Notes: generated by a model from the sequence alone, not told the origin. 60,549 nt of DNA from Dechloromonas sp. (GCA_008933675.1 WBUO01000003.1:1-60549); one strand, 5' to 3'; counted from the stretch's first letter, positions 17,234 through 26,397 are shown. Numbers and translations: made by a program.

Positions 17234-17237
17234 CGAA

Positions 17238-18566
17238 ATGGCAGAAAACGACGAGGCGAGCGGCCGGCAGCTCAGCGAACTGGTTTCCTTTTTGCAGACA
17301 CTGGCGGAGCCGCATATCCTGTGCGACCGCAATTACCGGATCATCGCCGCCAACGAGGCCTACCGGGCCAACTGGCCGGACCGGCAGGAGGTTGTCGGGC
17401 GCAAGTGCTACGAGGTTTCGCACCGCTACGCCGTGCCCTGCGACCAGGCCGGCGAGTTCTGCCCGCTGCAGCGCAGCCTGCGCTCCGGCCAGCGCGAACG
17501 GGTGCTGCATCTGCACCACACGCCGCGCGGCGAGACGTTCGAAAATATCGAGCTGTCACCGATCCGCGATGCCAGCGGCGAAATTGCCTATTACATCGAA
17601 AAGCTGGAGCCGCTGCCCGCGGCGCGCAGTCAGGCGCATGCGCAGGGGCTGATCGGCCGCTCGCCGGCCTTCCTGGCGATGATGGAACTGGTCGCCCGCG
17701 TCGCGCCTTCCGCGGCAGCGGTGCTGCTGCAGGGCGAATCGGGGACAGGCAAGGAACTGGTGGCGAGCGCCATCCACCAGATGAGCAAGCGCGCCGACGG
17801 CCCCTTCGTCGCTGTCGACTGCTCCGGTCTGGCCGAAACGCTGTTCGAGAGCGAGTTGTTCGGCCACGAGCGTGGTGCCTTCACCGGCGCCGTGGCGCGC
17901 AAGACGGGGCTGGTTGAGGCGGCGGCGGGCGGCACGCTGTTCCTCGACGAGGTCGGCGACATTCCGTTGAGCATCCAGGTCAAGCTGTTGCGCCTGCTGG
18001 AGACCGGCACCTTCCGTCGGGTCGGTTCGCCGGAACTGCGCAAGGCCGAGGTGCGCATCGTCTCGGCGACGCATCGGCCGCTCAACGACATGGTGGCCGA
18101 CGGGCGCTTCCGGCAGGATCTGTTCTACCGGCTGAACATCTTTCCCATCGATCTGCCACCGCTCCGTCAACGTGGCGACGATGTCCTTCTGCTGGCCGAA
18201 TCGCTGCTCGCCCGGGTGGCCGGCGGACGTCCGCTGACACTGTCGGCGGAGGCCTGCGACTGGCTGACGGGCTACGATTTTCCGGGCAACGTCCGCGAAC
18301 TGCGCAACATGCTGGAGCGCGCCTGTCTGCTCTGCGATGGTGACGAGATCCGCCGCCAGCATCTGCCGGCGGACAATGCCGGGCGGCGTGCCATGCCGTC
18401 GCTTTCCTCGCCGCGTCATTCCACCGCCTCGTCCGGCGCTTCGCTTGCCGATCTGGTGCGTGATTTTGCCGGCAACCGCCGGGCGCTGGCGGCGCACCTC
18501 GGTTGCTCGGAGCGCACGCTCTACCGGCGCCTGCAAGCCGTGAAAGCCGCTGCCCGGGGCGACTGA
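17238..18566 (+). CDS. PAS / AAA+ / Fis sigma-54-dependent activator (paralog 2), divergent from cyd
   Basis: The 442-residue protein has the same architecture as the activator at 6148. A PAS-like sensor holds the Cys/His cluster ([25 protein letters not shown]; Cys 57, 68, 75 and His 62, 91, 93, 94). AAA+ motifs follow: [22 protein letters not shown]. The C-terminal Fis-type HTH reads [13 protein letters not shown]. The shared residues mark the cluster as functional. The start is the ATG that aligns with the paralog; an upstream GTG would add 59 residues with no recognisable domain. Control of the divergent bd operon through the -24/-12 promoter is inferred. Confidence 0.92.
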   Translation: MAENDEASGRQLSELVSFLQTLAEPHILCDRNYRIIAANEAYRANWPDRQEVVGRKCYEVSHRYAVPCDQAGEFCPLQRSLRSGQRERVLHLHHTPRGETFENIELSPIRDASGEIAYYIEKLEPLPAARSQAHAQGLIGRSPAFLAMMELVARVAPSAAAVLLQGESGTGKELVASAIHQMSKRADGPFVAVDCSGLAETLFESELFGHERGAFTGAVARKTGLVEAAAGGTLFLDEVGDIPLSIQVKLLRLLETGTFRRVGSPELRKAEVRIVSATHRPLNDMVADGRFRQDLFYRLNIFPIDLPPLRQRGDDVLLLAESLLARVAGGRPLTLSAEACDWLTGYDFPGNVRELRNMLERACLLCDGDEIRRQHLPADNAGRRAMPSLSSPRHSTASSGASLADLVRDFAGNRRALAAHLGCSERTLYRRLQAVKAAARGD

Positions 18567-18587
18567 GCGGTTCGCCTTATTCCGCGC

Positions 18588-18619
18588 AAAAAAAATGGGC
18601 GGGGAATGACTCCCCGCCC
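18588..18619 (-). terminator. Rho-independent terminator of the octaheme/cytochrome b operon
   Basis: A perfect 9-bp stem (GGGCGGGGA / TCCCCGCCC) with a 5-base loop is followed on the minus strand by ATTTTTTTT. It lies about 20 bases past the cytochrome b stop, between that gene and the convergent activator. Confidence 0.9.
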
Positions 18620-18639
18620 GAAGCGCAAGGAAACCCGGA

Positions 18640-19254
18640 TCAGGCGTGGTGCTCGTCGGCCTCCTCCCAGCCGGTGATCATCGCCTTGATGTGGGCGAAG
18701 ACGGTATGGCCGGTGGTCGTCAGATAGACGTGGATGAAGAAGAAGGCGGTGATCATGAAAGCGCCGACGGTATGGGCGATGGCCACCCATTCGAGGCTCA
18801 GGTACTGGTCGAGGCCGAGTGACCGCCAGTTGCCGTAGAACAGGTAGAGCAGTCCGGACCCCCAGATCAGCGGCGAGATGAAGGCGAGCAGGGCGAGGTA
18901 GGCCAGGCGTTGCAGCGGGTTGTGCTTCTGCACCACGGTCTTGCGGAAGGGGTGCGGCGAGTTGGTGAAGATGCCGATGGTGTAGTAATGCACCATGGCC
19001 ATCACGTTCTTCAGCGACGGCAGGTATTGCCGCCACTCGCCGGTGGTGAATTGCCAGAAGATCGTGAAGGCCCACAGCACCAGCAGCGTCCAGGCGGCCA
19101 GGGTGTGCACCTGGACGGCCTTCTGGAAGCCGAGCAGGGCGTAGCTGCCATGCACTTCGAAGCCGGTGATCATCATGGTGATGATGAGCAGGGCCTGCGA
19201 CCAGTGCCAGAAGCGCTCGTAGCGCTTGTAGATGTAGATGCGTTCGGCGCTCAT
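18640..19254 (-). CDS. Membrane diheme-type cytochrome b (thiosulfate-reductase/formate-dehydrogenase gamma-like)
   Basis: The 204-residue protein has four or more membrane helices and histidines placed for b hemes: RYERFWHWSQALLII, HTLAAWTLLVLW, AHTVGAFMITAFFFIHVYL. This is the cytochrome b561/NarI-like family that exchanges electrons between the quinone pool and a periplasmic partner. Its ATG overlaps the stop of the octaheme cytochrome gene (ATGA), which strongly suggests a two-subunit complex with that protein. Confidence 0.88.
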   Translation of the reverse strand: MSAERIYIYKRYERFWHWSQALLIITMMITGFEVHGSYALLGFQKAVQVHTLAAWTLLVLWAFTIFWQFTTGEWRQYLPSLKNVMAMVHYYTIGIFTNSPHPFRKTVVQKHNPLQRLAYLALLAFISPLIWGSGLLYLFYGNWRSLGLDQYLSLEWVAIAHTVGAFMITAFFFIHVYLTTTGHTVFAHIKAMITGWEEADEHHA

Positions 19255-20894
19255 TTGGCGTTCTCCTTGCGACGACGGGTGATGATGCGGACCAGGCCGT
19301 GGATCAGGCCGGCACCGATGGAGCCGGCGATGGCCAGGCCGCCGAAGAGATCGACCCAGCTGTTGTGGTCGCGGCCCGGAATGTAGACTCCGTCGATCGA
19401 GGCCAGTCGGCCGTCGGCGGCACGGGTGTGACATTCGGCGCACGGCACGGCCTTTTCCTTCGGCGCCACCATGTGGGTGATGAACCAGTTCATCCGCGTC
19501 TCGATGAAGTCGAACTTGCCACTGTAGGGCAGGCCGGCGAAGTCCATGCCGGCCTTGATCGCCTTGTCGTAGTCGTAGTGCTTCCAGAAGGCGGTGTCGT
19601 CGTCGCCGAACACGTGGTTGACCACCAGCGTGTTGTTGACCGGATCGTAGGCCTGCTTGCCGTGCATCACCTTGAACGGCCAGATGCGGGCATTTTCGTC
19701 GCTGGCCGAACCGGCGATGCGGTTCAGTTCAAGGACGCCGTCCTTGCCGATGTACTTGTCCAGCTTGTCGACGATCGATACCTGTTCGACGATACCGTTG
19801 TACCACTTGTACTCGGGGCGAACGTTCTCGCCGTACTTGAAGTCGCCCTTGGCCGCCGAGTACTTCAGGTGACCGTGGTCATCCTTGATGAACAGCGGCT
19901 TGCCGTCGGCGTCCATCCTGCCGGCCGTGGACCAGTCCCAGAGCATCTTGGTGGCGACGCCGCCACGGGCGAATTCCGGGATGTGGCAGGTCTGGCAGGC
20001 GACCTTGTTGGCGTGGTTGTTGATCTTGGCTTGCTTGTGCGGCGCCAGGCCGTGGCAGGATTCGCAGGTGGCACGATTGTGGTCGTCCTTGGGCAGGTCG
20101 AAACCGTGCGTGTCCTTGGGATTGACTGCATAACGGCTGCCCGAGGGCTGGTGCTCGTTGAAGGTGTGGCAATCCGAACAGACCATGTTGGCGCCGTCCT
20201 TGGCCATATGCACATCGAGCTCGCGTGGCGGGTTCTTCAGCGAGGTGTCGAGGTCGCCGTGCTTCACCGCATCGCCGCCGCCGCCGTTGAAGTGGCAGTT
20301 GCCGCAGTTGTCGCGACCGGGTTTGCCGACATGCTGGGCGATCTTCGTCAGATCCGGTGCCTTCAGCTGCTTGGTGCCCGGCGGGCCTTCCATCGGCTGG
20401 TAGGCGCGGTCCTCGTAGAGCGGATGGCCGGCGTCGGTCGCCATCTTGCGGTAGGTGCCGGTGTTGTCATGACAGGCCAGGCAGTCGACGTTCTCCTGTT
20501 TGGTGAAGTCGTAGTCCTTGTCCGTCCAGCCGTAGCCGGCGTGGCAACTGGTGCAGCGCGGTTCGTTGGAGAGCGGTGAGCCGCAGAAGTTGTTGGCCGC
20601 CCATTTCTTGCCGAGCGTCTTGCCGGTGGTCTTGCTGGTCGCTTCCCAGGTCCAGTGCACGCTTTTCATGACCTGGTGGCCGGCGACGTTGTGGCAGGAG
20701 AGGCAGGCCTTGGTCACTTCCGGACCGCTCTTGAACGGGCCTTTCAGGGCCTCCAGCTTGCTGTGGTCGGTGGTCGATGTGGATGCCGGTCGGGTCGTCG
20801 CCGCCAGGGCGGCGGCCGGCGCGTCCGCGGCATGGAGCCAGGTCGTGCCAGCCAGCAAGATCAAGCCGACGAGTGTACGCACATGGTGTTTCAT
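19251..20894 (-). CDS. Octaheme c-type cytochrome, tetrathionate reductase (OTR) family
   Basis: The 547-residue protein has a signal peptide (LVGLILLAGTTWLHA), eight CxxCH heme sites (CLSCH, CTSCH, CLACH, CGNCH, CSDCH, CESCH, CQTCH, CAECH) and a C-terminal membrane anchor (LFGGLAIAGSIGAGLIHGLV) with a basic tail. Heme count and order match the OTR family, whose Shewanella member reduces tetrathionate, nitrite and hydroxylamine in vitro; the physiological substrate is open. The C-terminal anchor and the overlapping cytochrome b gene suggest a quinol-linked enzyme. An FNR-like promoter precedes it. Confidence 0.93.
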   Translation of the reverse strand: MKHHVRTLVGLILLAGTTWLHAADAPAAALAATTRPASTSTTDHSKLEALKGPFKSGPEVTKACLSCHNVAGHQVMKSVHWTWEATSKTTGKTLGKKWAANNFCGSPLSNEPRCTSCHAGYGWTDKDYDFTKQENVDCLACHDNTGTYRKMATDAGHPLYEDRAYQPMEGPPGTKQLKAPDLTKIAQHVGKPGRDNCGNCHFNGGGGDAVKHGDLDTSLKNPPRELDVHMAKDGANMVCSDCHTFNEHQPSGSRYAVNPKDTHGFDLPKDDHNRATCESCHGLAPHKQAKINNHANKVACQTCHIPEFARGGVATKMLWDWSTAGRMDADGKPLFIKDDHGHLKYSAAKGDFKYGENVRPEYKWYNGIVEQVSIVDKLDKYIGKDGVLELNRIAGSASDENARIWPFKVMHGKQAYDPVNNTLVVNHVFGDDDTAFWKHYDYDKAIKAGMDFAGLPYSGKFDFIETRMNWFITHMVAPKEKAVPCAECHTRAADGRLASIDGVYIPGRDHNSWVDLFGGLAIAGSIGAGLIHGLVRIITRRRKENAK

Positions 20895-20973
20895 GTGTAT
20901 TCCTCAATGGTTTGCTGGACGGGCAACCTCCCCAAGTCACATCGTCCGGATTCTCGCAGGCTTAACGACTTGC

Positions 20974-21014
20974 ATAATATAAGAAAACGGTGATGGATGT
21001 CTGATCCAGATCAA
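20974..21014 (-). promoter_or_regulatory. FNR-type promoter of the octaheme operon
   Basis: On the minus strand TTGAT-CTGG-ATCAG (21001-21014) matches the FNR box TTGAT-N4-ATCAA in nine of ten positions. A TATTAT -10 element lies at 20974-20979, so the site is centred near -41.5 as in class II FNR-activated promoters. Induction by low oxygen is expected. Confidence 0.7.
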
Positions 21015-21110
21015 TCGTCGGGAAAAAATGCCGGTGCACGGGAAGGCGCCCGCTGCCCGGGGCGGGCGTGCGGTGTGTGGTGAAGCGGAGGGCGGTGCGG
21101 TCGGGGTGAG

Positions 21111-23222
21111 TTAAGGCAGGCGTTCCCAGACAGTCACTTCCGACTGCGTGTGCTGGAACTTGCGCTTCGTCTCGCGGATGACGAAGGGCAGCGAACGCGG
21201 CTCGCCGAGTCGGCGGAAATGCTGGCCAAGGATGGCTTGCAGGCCGTCGAGCGTGGTCAGGTTTTCGCCATCCTTCTTGAAACCGCCGATCCACTCACTG
21301 CGCGGCGTGTGCTCCTCGAGCCAGGTGTAGGGCGAGGCGATGACCAGCAGGCCGCCCGGCACGATGCGGTCGTGGATGTGCTCGAGCAGCTTGCGCGGAC
21401 TGTACAGTCGGTCGATCAGGTTGGCGGCGAGGATCAGGTCGTAGCCGGTGAAATGCGGCTTCAGGTTGCAGGCGTCGCCCTGGAAGAAGGTTACCTTGTC
21501 GCGCACTGCCGCCAGCCCGAGGTCGGCCAGGCGGCGCTCGTGGTAGGAGACCAGTTCGCCCTCGTCGGCCAGCGTGTAGCGCACGCTGCCCTGCGTCGCC
21601 AGCTGGACGCCGACATTGATGAAGCGGGCCGAGAAGTCGAGGCCGGTGACCTGCTCGAAGTGTTTGGCCAGTTCGAAGCTGGCGCGGCCGGTGGCGCAAC
21701 CGAGATCGAGGGCGCGGCGCGCCGGGCGGCCGGCCAGTGCAGTGATGCACAACTCGGCCATGGCGCGCGGGAAATTGGGCACGCCGTAGTATTCGTCGCC
21801 GTAGTGGAATTCGGCGTATTCCGACAGCAGGCGGTCGGTCTCGTAATTGGATGCCGGCGGCTTGGCCAGCGGCTCGCCGACCACGGTACGGAAGCCGGCG
21901 TGCTGGAAGAAGTGGCGGCGGAAGGCGTAGCGCGAGCTGTGGCGCGCCTCGTTGCCGCAGGAGATCCACGAGCCGCCCTTGAACAGGTTGTGCCGCTCGT
22001 CGTAGGTCGGCGTTGTGAAGTCGTCGTAGATCGGATGCACGGCGAAGCCGTCGAAGGGGTAGATCGGCGTCTCGGTCCATTGCCAGACATTGCCGACGAC
22101 GTCGTACAGCGGGCCGTGGGCGAAGGTGTCGACCGGGCAGGACGAGGCCCAGTGGTCGAGATGCAGGTTGGCCTGGGTCGGCTCGTCAGCGGCCAGCTCC
22201 TTGAGGCCGGCGACGGCGAGCAGGCGATACCACTCGTCCTCGCTCGGCAGGCGCACCGGCTGGCCGGTCTGCCGCGCCTGCCAGTTACAGTAAGCCTTGG
22301 CTTCATGGTAGTTGGTCTCGACCGGCCAGTTCCAGGGCATGGCGACGACTTCGGTCATCAGGCGCAGGTGCCAGCCATCGCCCTCGTGTTGCCAGAAGGT
22401 CGGGTGGCGGGCGCCGGCAAAATCCTTCCAGGCGCGGCCTTCCTCGCTCCACAGGCTGTCGTCGGCATAGCCGCCGGCTTCGACGAAGGTCAGGAACTCC
22501 CCGTTGGAGACGAGAAAGCGGCTGGCCGAAAAAGCCGGCACGACGGCCTCGTGGCGACCGTATTCGTTGTCCCAGCCGTAGTAGGGGTCGGCGAAATCCT
22601 TGCCGAGGCGGACGTCGCCGGCCGGGATGGATACCTGCGCATTGTCCGGCGCCGGGCCGCTCTGCCGGCACGGCGGCCAGGCCGGGTGCGGCCGCACATA
22701 GTCGAGGCGGTGCTGGCGGATCAGCACCGATGAGGTTTCCAGGTGAATGCGCTCGTGCTCGATGCCCATCAGGATCGCCCACCACGGGTTGTCCCAGCCG
22801 ATCGGCAGGCTCAGCGGCGCCATGCGGATGATCTCGTCCACGGTGGCGCGCAGGCGCTGGCGGTAGGCCCTGACCTCGGCCACCGTCGGCCAGTCATAGT
22901 TGGCGTCGTTGAGGTCGTCCCAGCTCATTTCGTCGACGCCGATGGCGAACATCGACTCGAAGCGCGGATTGAGGCGTTCCCGGACCAGGCCGACCAGCAG
23001 CAGCTTGTTGATGAAGAAGGTGGCGGTGTGGCCGTAGTAGAAGATCAGCGGGTGACGCAGTGAAATCGGCTTCTCGTAGTAGGCGGCGTCGCAGGTTAGC
23101 ACCTCGAACAGCGACTCGTAGCGGTCGAAGGTCTGCTGGAAATGATCGCGGATGCGGGCGCGCACGGCTTCGGGGTCGGTGCCGGCGAGCAGCGGCGTGC
23201 GGGAGAAGAGCGGCAGGGTCAT
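21111..23222 (-). CDS. ovoA: Ovothiol biosynthesis protein OvoA (sulfoxide synthase fused to methyltransferase)
   Basis: The 703-residue protein has three parts. The first is an N-terminal DinB-like domain with the iron-binding EHERIHLETS motif near residue 180. An FGE-sulfatase-like domain follows (GDVRLGKDF, GNVWQWTETP, FKGGSWISCGNEARHSSRY). The last is a C-terminal SAM methyltransferase (RALDLGCATGRASFEL). This is the OvoA architecture: a non-heme iron 5-histidylcysteine sulfoxide synthase plus the N1-methyltransferase of ovothiol. EgtB enzymes lack the methyltransferase. It is monocistronic, divergent from the MoxR gene. Confidence 0.92.
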   Translation of the reverse strand: MTLPLFSRTPLLAGTDPEAVRARIRDHFQQTFDRYESLFEVLTCDAAYYEKPISLRHPLIFYYGHTATFFINKLLLVGLVRERLNPRFESMFAIGVDEMSWDDLNDANYDWPTVAEVRAYRQRLRATVDEIIRMAPLSLPIGWDNPWWAILMGIEHERIHLETSSVLIRQHRLDYVRPHPAWPPCRQSGPAPDNAQVSIPAGDVRLGKDFADPYYGWDNEYGRHEAVVPAFSASRFLVSNGEFLTFVEAGGYADDSLWSEEGRAWKDFAGARHPTFWQHEGDGWHLRLMTEVVAMPWNWPVETNYHEAKAYCNWQARQTGQPVRLPSEDEWYRLLAVAGLKELAADEPTQANLHLDHWASSCPVDTFAHGPLYDVVGNVWQWTETPIYPFDGFAVHPIYDDFTTPTYDERHNLFKGGSWISCGNEARHSSRYAFRRHFFQHAGFRTVVGEPLAKPPASNYETDRLLSEYAEFHYGDEYYGVPNFPRAMAELCITALAGRPARRALDLGCATGRASFELAKHFEQVTGLDFSARFINVGVQLATQGSVRYTLADEGELVSYHERRLADLGLAAVRDKVTFFQGDACNLKPHFTGYDLILAANLIDRLYSPRKLLEHIHDRIVPGGLLVIASPYTWLEEHTPRSEWIGGFKKDGENLTTLDGLQAILGQHFRRLGEPRSLPFVIRETKRKFQHTQSEVTVWERLP

Positions 23223-23326
23223 GGCGGCCGGGAACGTTAGGCGGAGCGGACTATCCTAACCGATGTCCGCTGACGGCTCCATGACGCGCCCTTACAATCC
23301 CGACATCTTCCGACGAGCGAAATCCG

Positions 23327-24169
23327 ATGAAATTCGAAGGCACCGATACCTATGTCGCCACCGCCGACCTGACCATGGCGGTCAATGCCGCCCGCGCCCT
23401 GCAGCGCCCGCTGCTGATCAAGGGCGAGCCGGGCACCGGCAAGACCCTGCTCGCCGAGGAGGTGGCCAGGGCGCTGAACCTGCCGCTGTTCCAGTGGCAC
23501 ATCAAGTCGACGACCAAGGCGCAGCAGGGCCTGTACGAATACGACGCGGTGTCCCGCCTGCGCGACTCGCAACTGGGCGACCCGCGCGTCGAGGACATCT
23601 CGCACTACATCGTCCATGGCGTGCTGTGGCAGGCCTTCGAATGCGAGCAGCCGTCCGTCGTGCTGATCGACGAGATCGACAAGGCCGACATCGAGTTCCC
23701 CAACGACCTGCTGCGCGAGCTCGACCGCATGGAGTTCCACTGCTATGAGCTGCACCGCACGATCACGGCGAAACACCGGCCGCTGATCATCATCACCTCG
23801 AACAACGAGAAGGAGTTGCCGGACGCCTTCCTGCGCCGCTGCTTCTTCCATTACATCAAGTTCCCCGACCGGGCGACCATGCAGCGCATCGTCGGCGTGC
23901 ATTTCCCGGATCTCAAGCACGAGTTGCTGAAGGAGGCGCTGGAAGTGTTCTTCGAGCTGCGCGAAGTGCCCGGCCTGAAGAAGAAGCCGTCGACCAGCGA
24001 GCTGATCGACTGGCTGAAGCTGCTGCTGGCCGAGGATATCCCGCCGGAAGCGCTGCGCAGCAAGGAGGCCAAGGCCGCCATCCCGCCGCTGCATGGCGCG
24101 ATGCTGAAGAACGAGCAGGACGTGCATCTGTTCGAACGCCTGGCCTTCATGGCCCGGCGCAAGTCCTAG
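23327..24169 (+). CDS. MoxR-like AAA+ ATPase
   Basis: The 280-residue AAA+ ATPase has Walker A GEPGTGKT, Walker B SVVLIDEIDKAD, a sensor in ITSNNEKELPDAFLRRC and the arginine finger RRC region. It belongs to the MoxR group, which works as a chaperone-like partner of a VWA protein in metalloenzyme maturation. The VWA gene starts 6 bases after its stop, confirming the pair. The target of this pair is not evident from neighbours. Confidence 0.92.
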   Translation: MKFEGTDTYVATADLTMAVNAARALQRPLLIKGEPGTGKTLLAEEVARALNLPLFQWHIKSTTKAQQGLYEYDAVSRLRDSQLGDPRVEDISHYIVHGVLWQAFECEQPSVVLIDEIDKADIEFPNDLLRELDRMEFHCYELHRTITAKHRPLIIITSNNEKELPDAFLRRCFFHYIKFPDRATMQRIVGVHFPDLKHELLKEALEVFFELREVPGLKKKPSTSELIDWLKLLLAEDIPPEALRSKEAKAAIPPLHGAMLKNEQDVHLFERLAFMARRKS

Positions 24170-24175
24170 GCGGCG

Positions 24176-25348
24176 ATGCTCGTCGATTTCTTCCTGCACC
24201 TGAAAGCCCGGCAGCTGCCGGTGTCCACCAACGAGCTGCTGGCCCTGCTGGAAGCCTTGCAGGCCCGGCTGGTCAGCGCCAGCCTGGACGACTTCTACCT
24301 GCTGGCGCGGGCTATCCTGGTCAAGGACGAAGCGCATTACGACCGCTTCGACCGCGCCTTCGGCGAATACTTCAAGGGGGTCGAGGCGCTGCCCGGTTTC
24401 GAGGCGCTGATCCCCGAGGAATGGCTGCAGCTGGCGGCGCGCCGCCATCTGTCGGAAGAGGACCGCCTCAAATTGCAGAAGCTCGGCTACGAAAAGCTGT
24501 TCGAGCAATTCAAGCAGCGCCTGGCCGAGCAGAAGGAGCGTCACGCCGGCGGCAGCAAGTGGATCGGTACCGCCGGCACCTCGCCCTACGGCCACGGCGG
24601 CTACCATCCGGAAGGCATCCGCCTGGGCGGCGACTCGGTCGGCAACCGCACCGCGATCAAGGTCTGGGAGCAGCGCGAGTTCCGCAATCTTGACGACACG
24701 GTCGAACTCGGCGTGCGCAACATCAAGGTGGCGCTACGCCGGCTGCGCCGCTTCGCCCGCCAGGGGGCGGCGACCGAACTCGATCTCGACGGCACCATCG
24801 CCGGCACCGCGAGGAATGGCGGCTGGCTCGACCTGCAGCTGCGGCCGGAGCGACACAACGCGGTCAAGGTGCTGCTGTTCCTCGACATCGGCGGCTCGAT
24901 GGACGACCACATCCAGGCCTGCGAGGAGCTGTTCTCGGCGGCGCGCTCCGAGTTCAAGCATCTCGAACACTTCTACTTCCACAACTGCGTCTACGAAGGC
25001 GTCTGGAAGGACAACCGGCGGCGTCACGACGAGAGGTTGTCGACCTGGGACGTCATCCACACCTATGGGCCGGACTACAAGCTGGTGCTGGTCGGTGACG
25101 CCAGCATGAGTCCTTACGAGGTCTCGCATCCCGGCGGCAGTGTCGAACACTGGAACGAGGAGGCCAGCGCCGTCTGGCTGCAGCGCCTGCTCGGCACCTG
25201 GTCGAAGGCGGTGTGGCTCAACCCGCTGCCGGAAGGCCACTGGACCTATACGCCGTCGATCCGCATGATCCGCGAACTGTTCGGCGAACGCATGTTCCCG
25301 CTGACGCCCGAGGGGCTGGAGCGGGCCATGCGCAGTCTGGCGAAGTAG
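24176..25348 (+). CDS. VWA-domain (CoxE-like) partner of MoxR
   Basis: The 390-residue protein has a helical N-terminal half and a C-terminal VWA domain. The MIDAS metal site is written DIGGSMDDH, a DxGGS variant of the usual DxSxS, seen in this family. A conserved GTAGTSPYGHGGYHPEGIR block precedes it. It follows the MoxR ATPase directly and should act with it in activating an unidentified client. It converges on a small hypothetical gene 6 bases away. Confidence 0.9.
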   Translation: MLVDFFLHLKARQLPVSTNELLALLEALQARLVSASLDDFYLLARAILVKDEAHYDRFDRAFGEYFKGVEALPGFEALIPEEWLQLAARRHLSEEDRLKLQKLGYEKLFEQFKQRLAEQKERHAGGSKWIGTAGTSPYGHGGYHPEGIRLGGDSVGNRTAIKVWEQREFRNLDDTVELGVRNIKVALRRLRRFARQGAATELDLDGTIAGTARNGGWLDLQLRPERHNAVKVLLFLDIGGSMDDHIQACEELFSAARSEFKHLEHFYFHNCVYEGVWKDNRRRHDERLSTWDVIHTYGPDYKLVLVGDASMSPYEVSHPGGSVEHWNEEASAVWLQRLLGTWSKAVWLNPLPEGHWTYTPSIRMIRELFGERMFPLTPEGLERAMRSLAK

Positions 25349-25354
25349 CTTGCT

Positions 25355-25705
25355 TCAGCGCCGCAGGCGGCGCAGGTCGAGGAAAAGCTGGAAGTCCTCG
25401 ACATAGGCAGCCCCGGCGAAAGGCTTGCCGGCCAGGACCTGTTGTTCACGAAAGACTGCGGCGACGCCGGATGGCATGTCGCAATAGCGGACGAACTTGC
25501 CGGCCGCCGCCAGTTCGACCTCGGAAAGACGCCAGACAGGAATATCCACGCTGCCCAGGGCGATCAGGCCAGCCGGTTCCATGACCGGCGATTCCGGCTC
25601 GCTATCGGCCGGGTCCCAGCAGGCCATCGATTCGCCATGGCTGGCGGCCAGCGGCCAGCTGGCAAAAATGGTGCTCTGGGTCAAGGGGTCGGGTTGCGGG
25701 GTCAT
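25355..25705 (-). CDS. Conserved hypothetical protein, 116 residues
   Basis: The ORF has an excellent AGGAGG ribosome binding site 7 bases before its ATG. The protein is soluble, with a Pro/Glu-rich first half (DPADSEPESPVMEPAG) and a second half containing LSEVELAAAGKFVRYC and VEDFQLFLDLRRLRR. No domain is recognised. The 103 bases upstream up to the thioesterase gene hold nothing recognisable. Function unknown. Confidence 0.7.
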   Translation of the reverse strand: MTPQPDPLTQSTIFASWPLAASHGESMACWDPADSEPESPVMEPAGLIALGSVDIPVWRLSEVELAAAGKFVRYCDMPSGVAAVFREQQVLAGKPFAGAAYVEDFQLFLDLRRLRR

Positions 25706-25808
25706 TGTTCATCCTCCTGTTGCCGGCAGGATAAACAGCCACGCGGCGCCAGCGAAGCGCTTTGTCGACGCTGGCGCGAACTACTTCACGACGTGCCTGA
25801 AATCCTGT

Positions 25809-26270
25809 TCAGGCAGCAAAGCTGTCCGGCATCTGCAAGGCAACGATCTCGCCGCGAGCCGTGGCGACCCCGTCGGCGAAGACGGTGGCCTCGACGACCA
25901 CCTTGCGTCCCTTGATCTCCTTGACCCGGCCACGGATTTCCAGCTCCGGCCCGAGCGGCGTTGGCTTCAGGTAGCTGACCTGCAGCGAACCGGTGACGAA
26001 GCGGAAGGCCGGCAGGCTGTCCATCGGCCGGCCCTCGGCGCGGTACATTGCGGCAGCGGCGGTGCCGGTGCCGTGGCAGTCGATCAGCGAGGCCAGCAGG
26101 CCGCCGTAAACGAAACCGGGAATGGCCGTGTGTTCGGGTTTCGGCTGGAAGCGGGTAACGCTTTCGTCACCCTCCCAGATGGTCCTGATCTGATGCCCGT
26201 GTTCGTTGAGGCGGCCGCAGCCGTAGCAGTGGGCGACGTTCTCCGGGTAGAAATCCTGAAAGGCCTGCAT
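25809..26270 (-). CDS. PaaI-type hotdog-fold thioesterase
   Basis: The 153-residue protein has the hotdog motif PGFVYGGLLASLIDCHGTGTA and a central VSYLKPTPLGPELEIRG strand pair, typical of PaaI/YbgC-like acyl-CoA thioesterases. The N-terminus contains CYGCGRLNEHG, a Cys pair found in some relatives. An AAGGAGA site precedes the ATG. The acyl-CoA substrate is unknown. Confidence 0.82.
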   Translation of the reverse strand: MQAFQDFYPENVAHCYGCGRLNEHGHQIRTIWEGDESVTRFQPKPEHTAIPGFVYGGLLASLIDCHGTGTAAAAMYRAEGRPMDSLPAFRFVTGSLQVSYLKPTPLGPELEIRGRVKEIKGRKVVVEATVFADGVATARGEIVALQMPDSFAA

Positions 26271-26397
26271 GTTGTCTCCTTGGTATGTGGCGGGTGACAA
26301 CATGCTAGGCCGTCGCCAGCCGGCTGACCATTGCCGTGGCGGACGGCCTGCATGCAATTTCGGCCAGCCGCCGGGGGCGGCAGCCGGCTGTCGGCGT

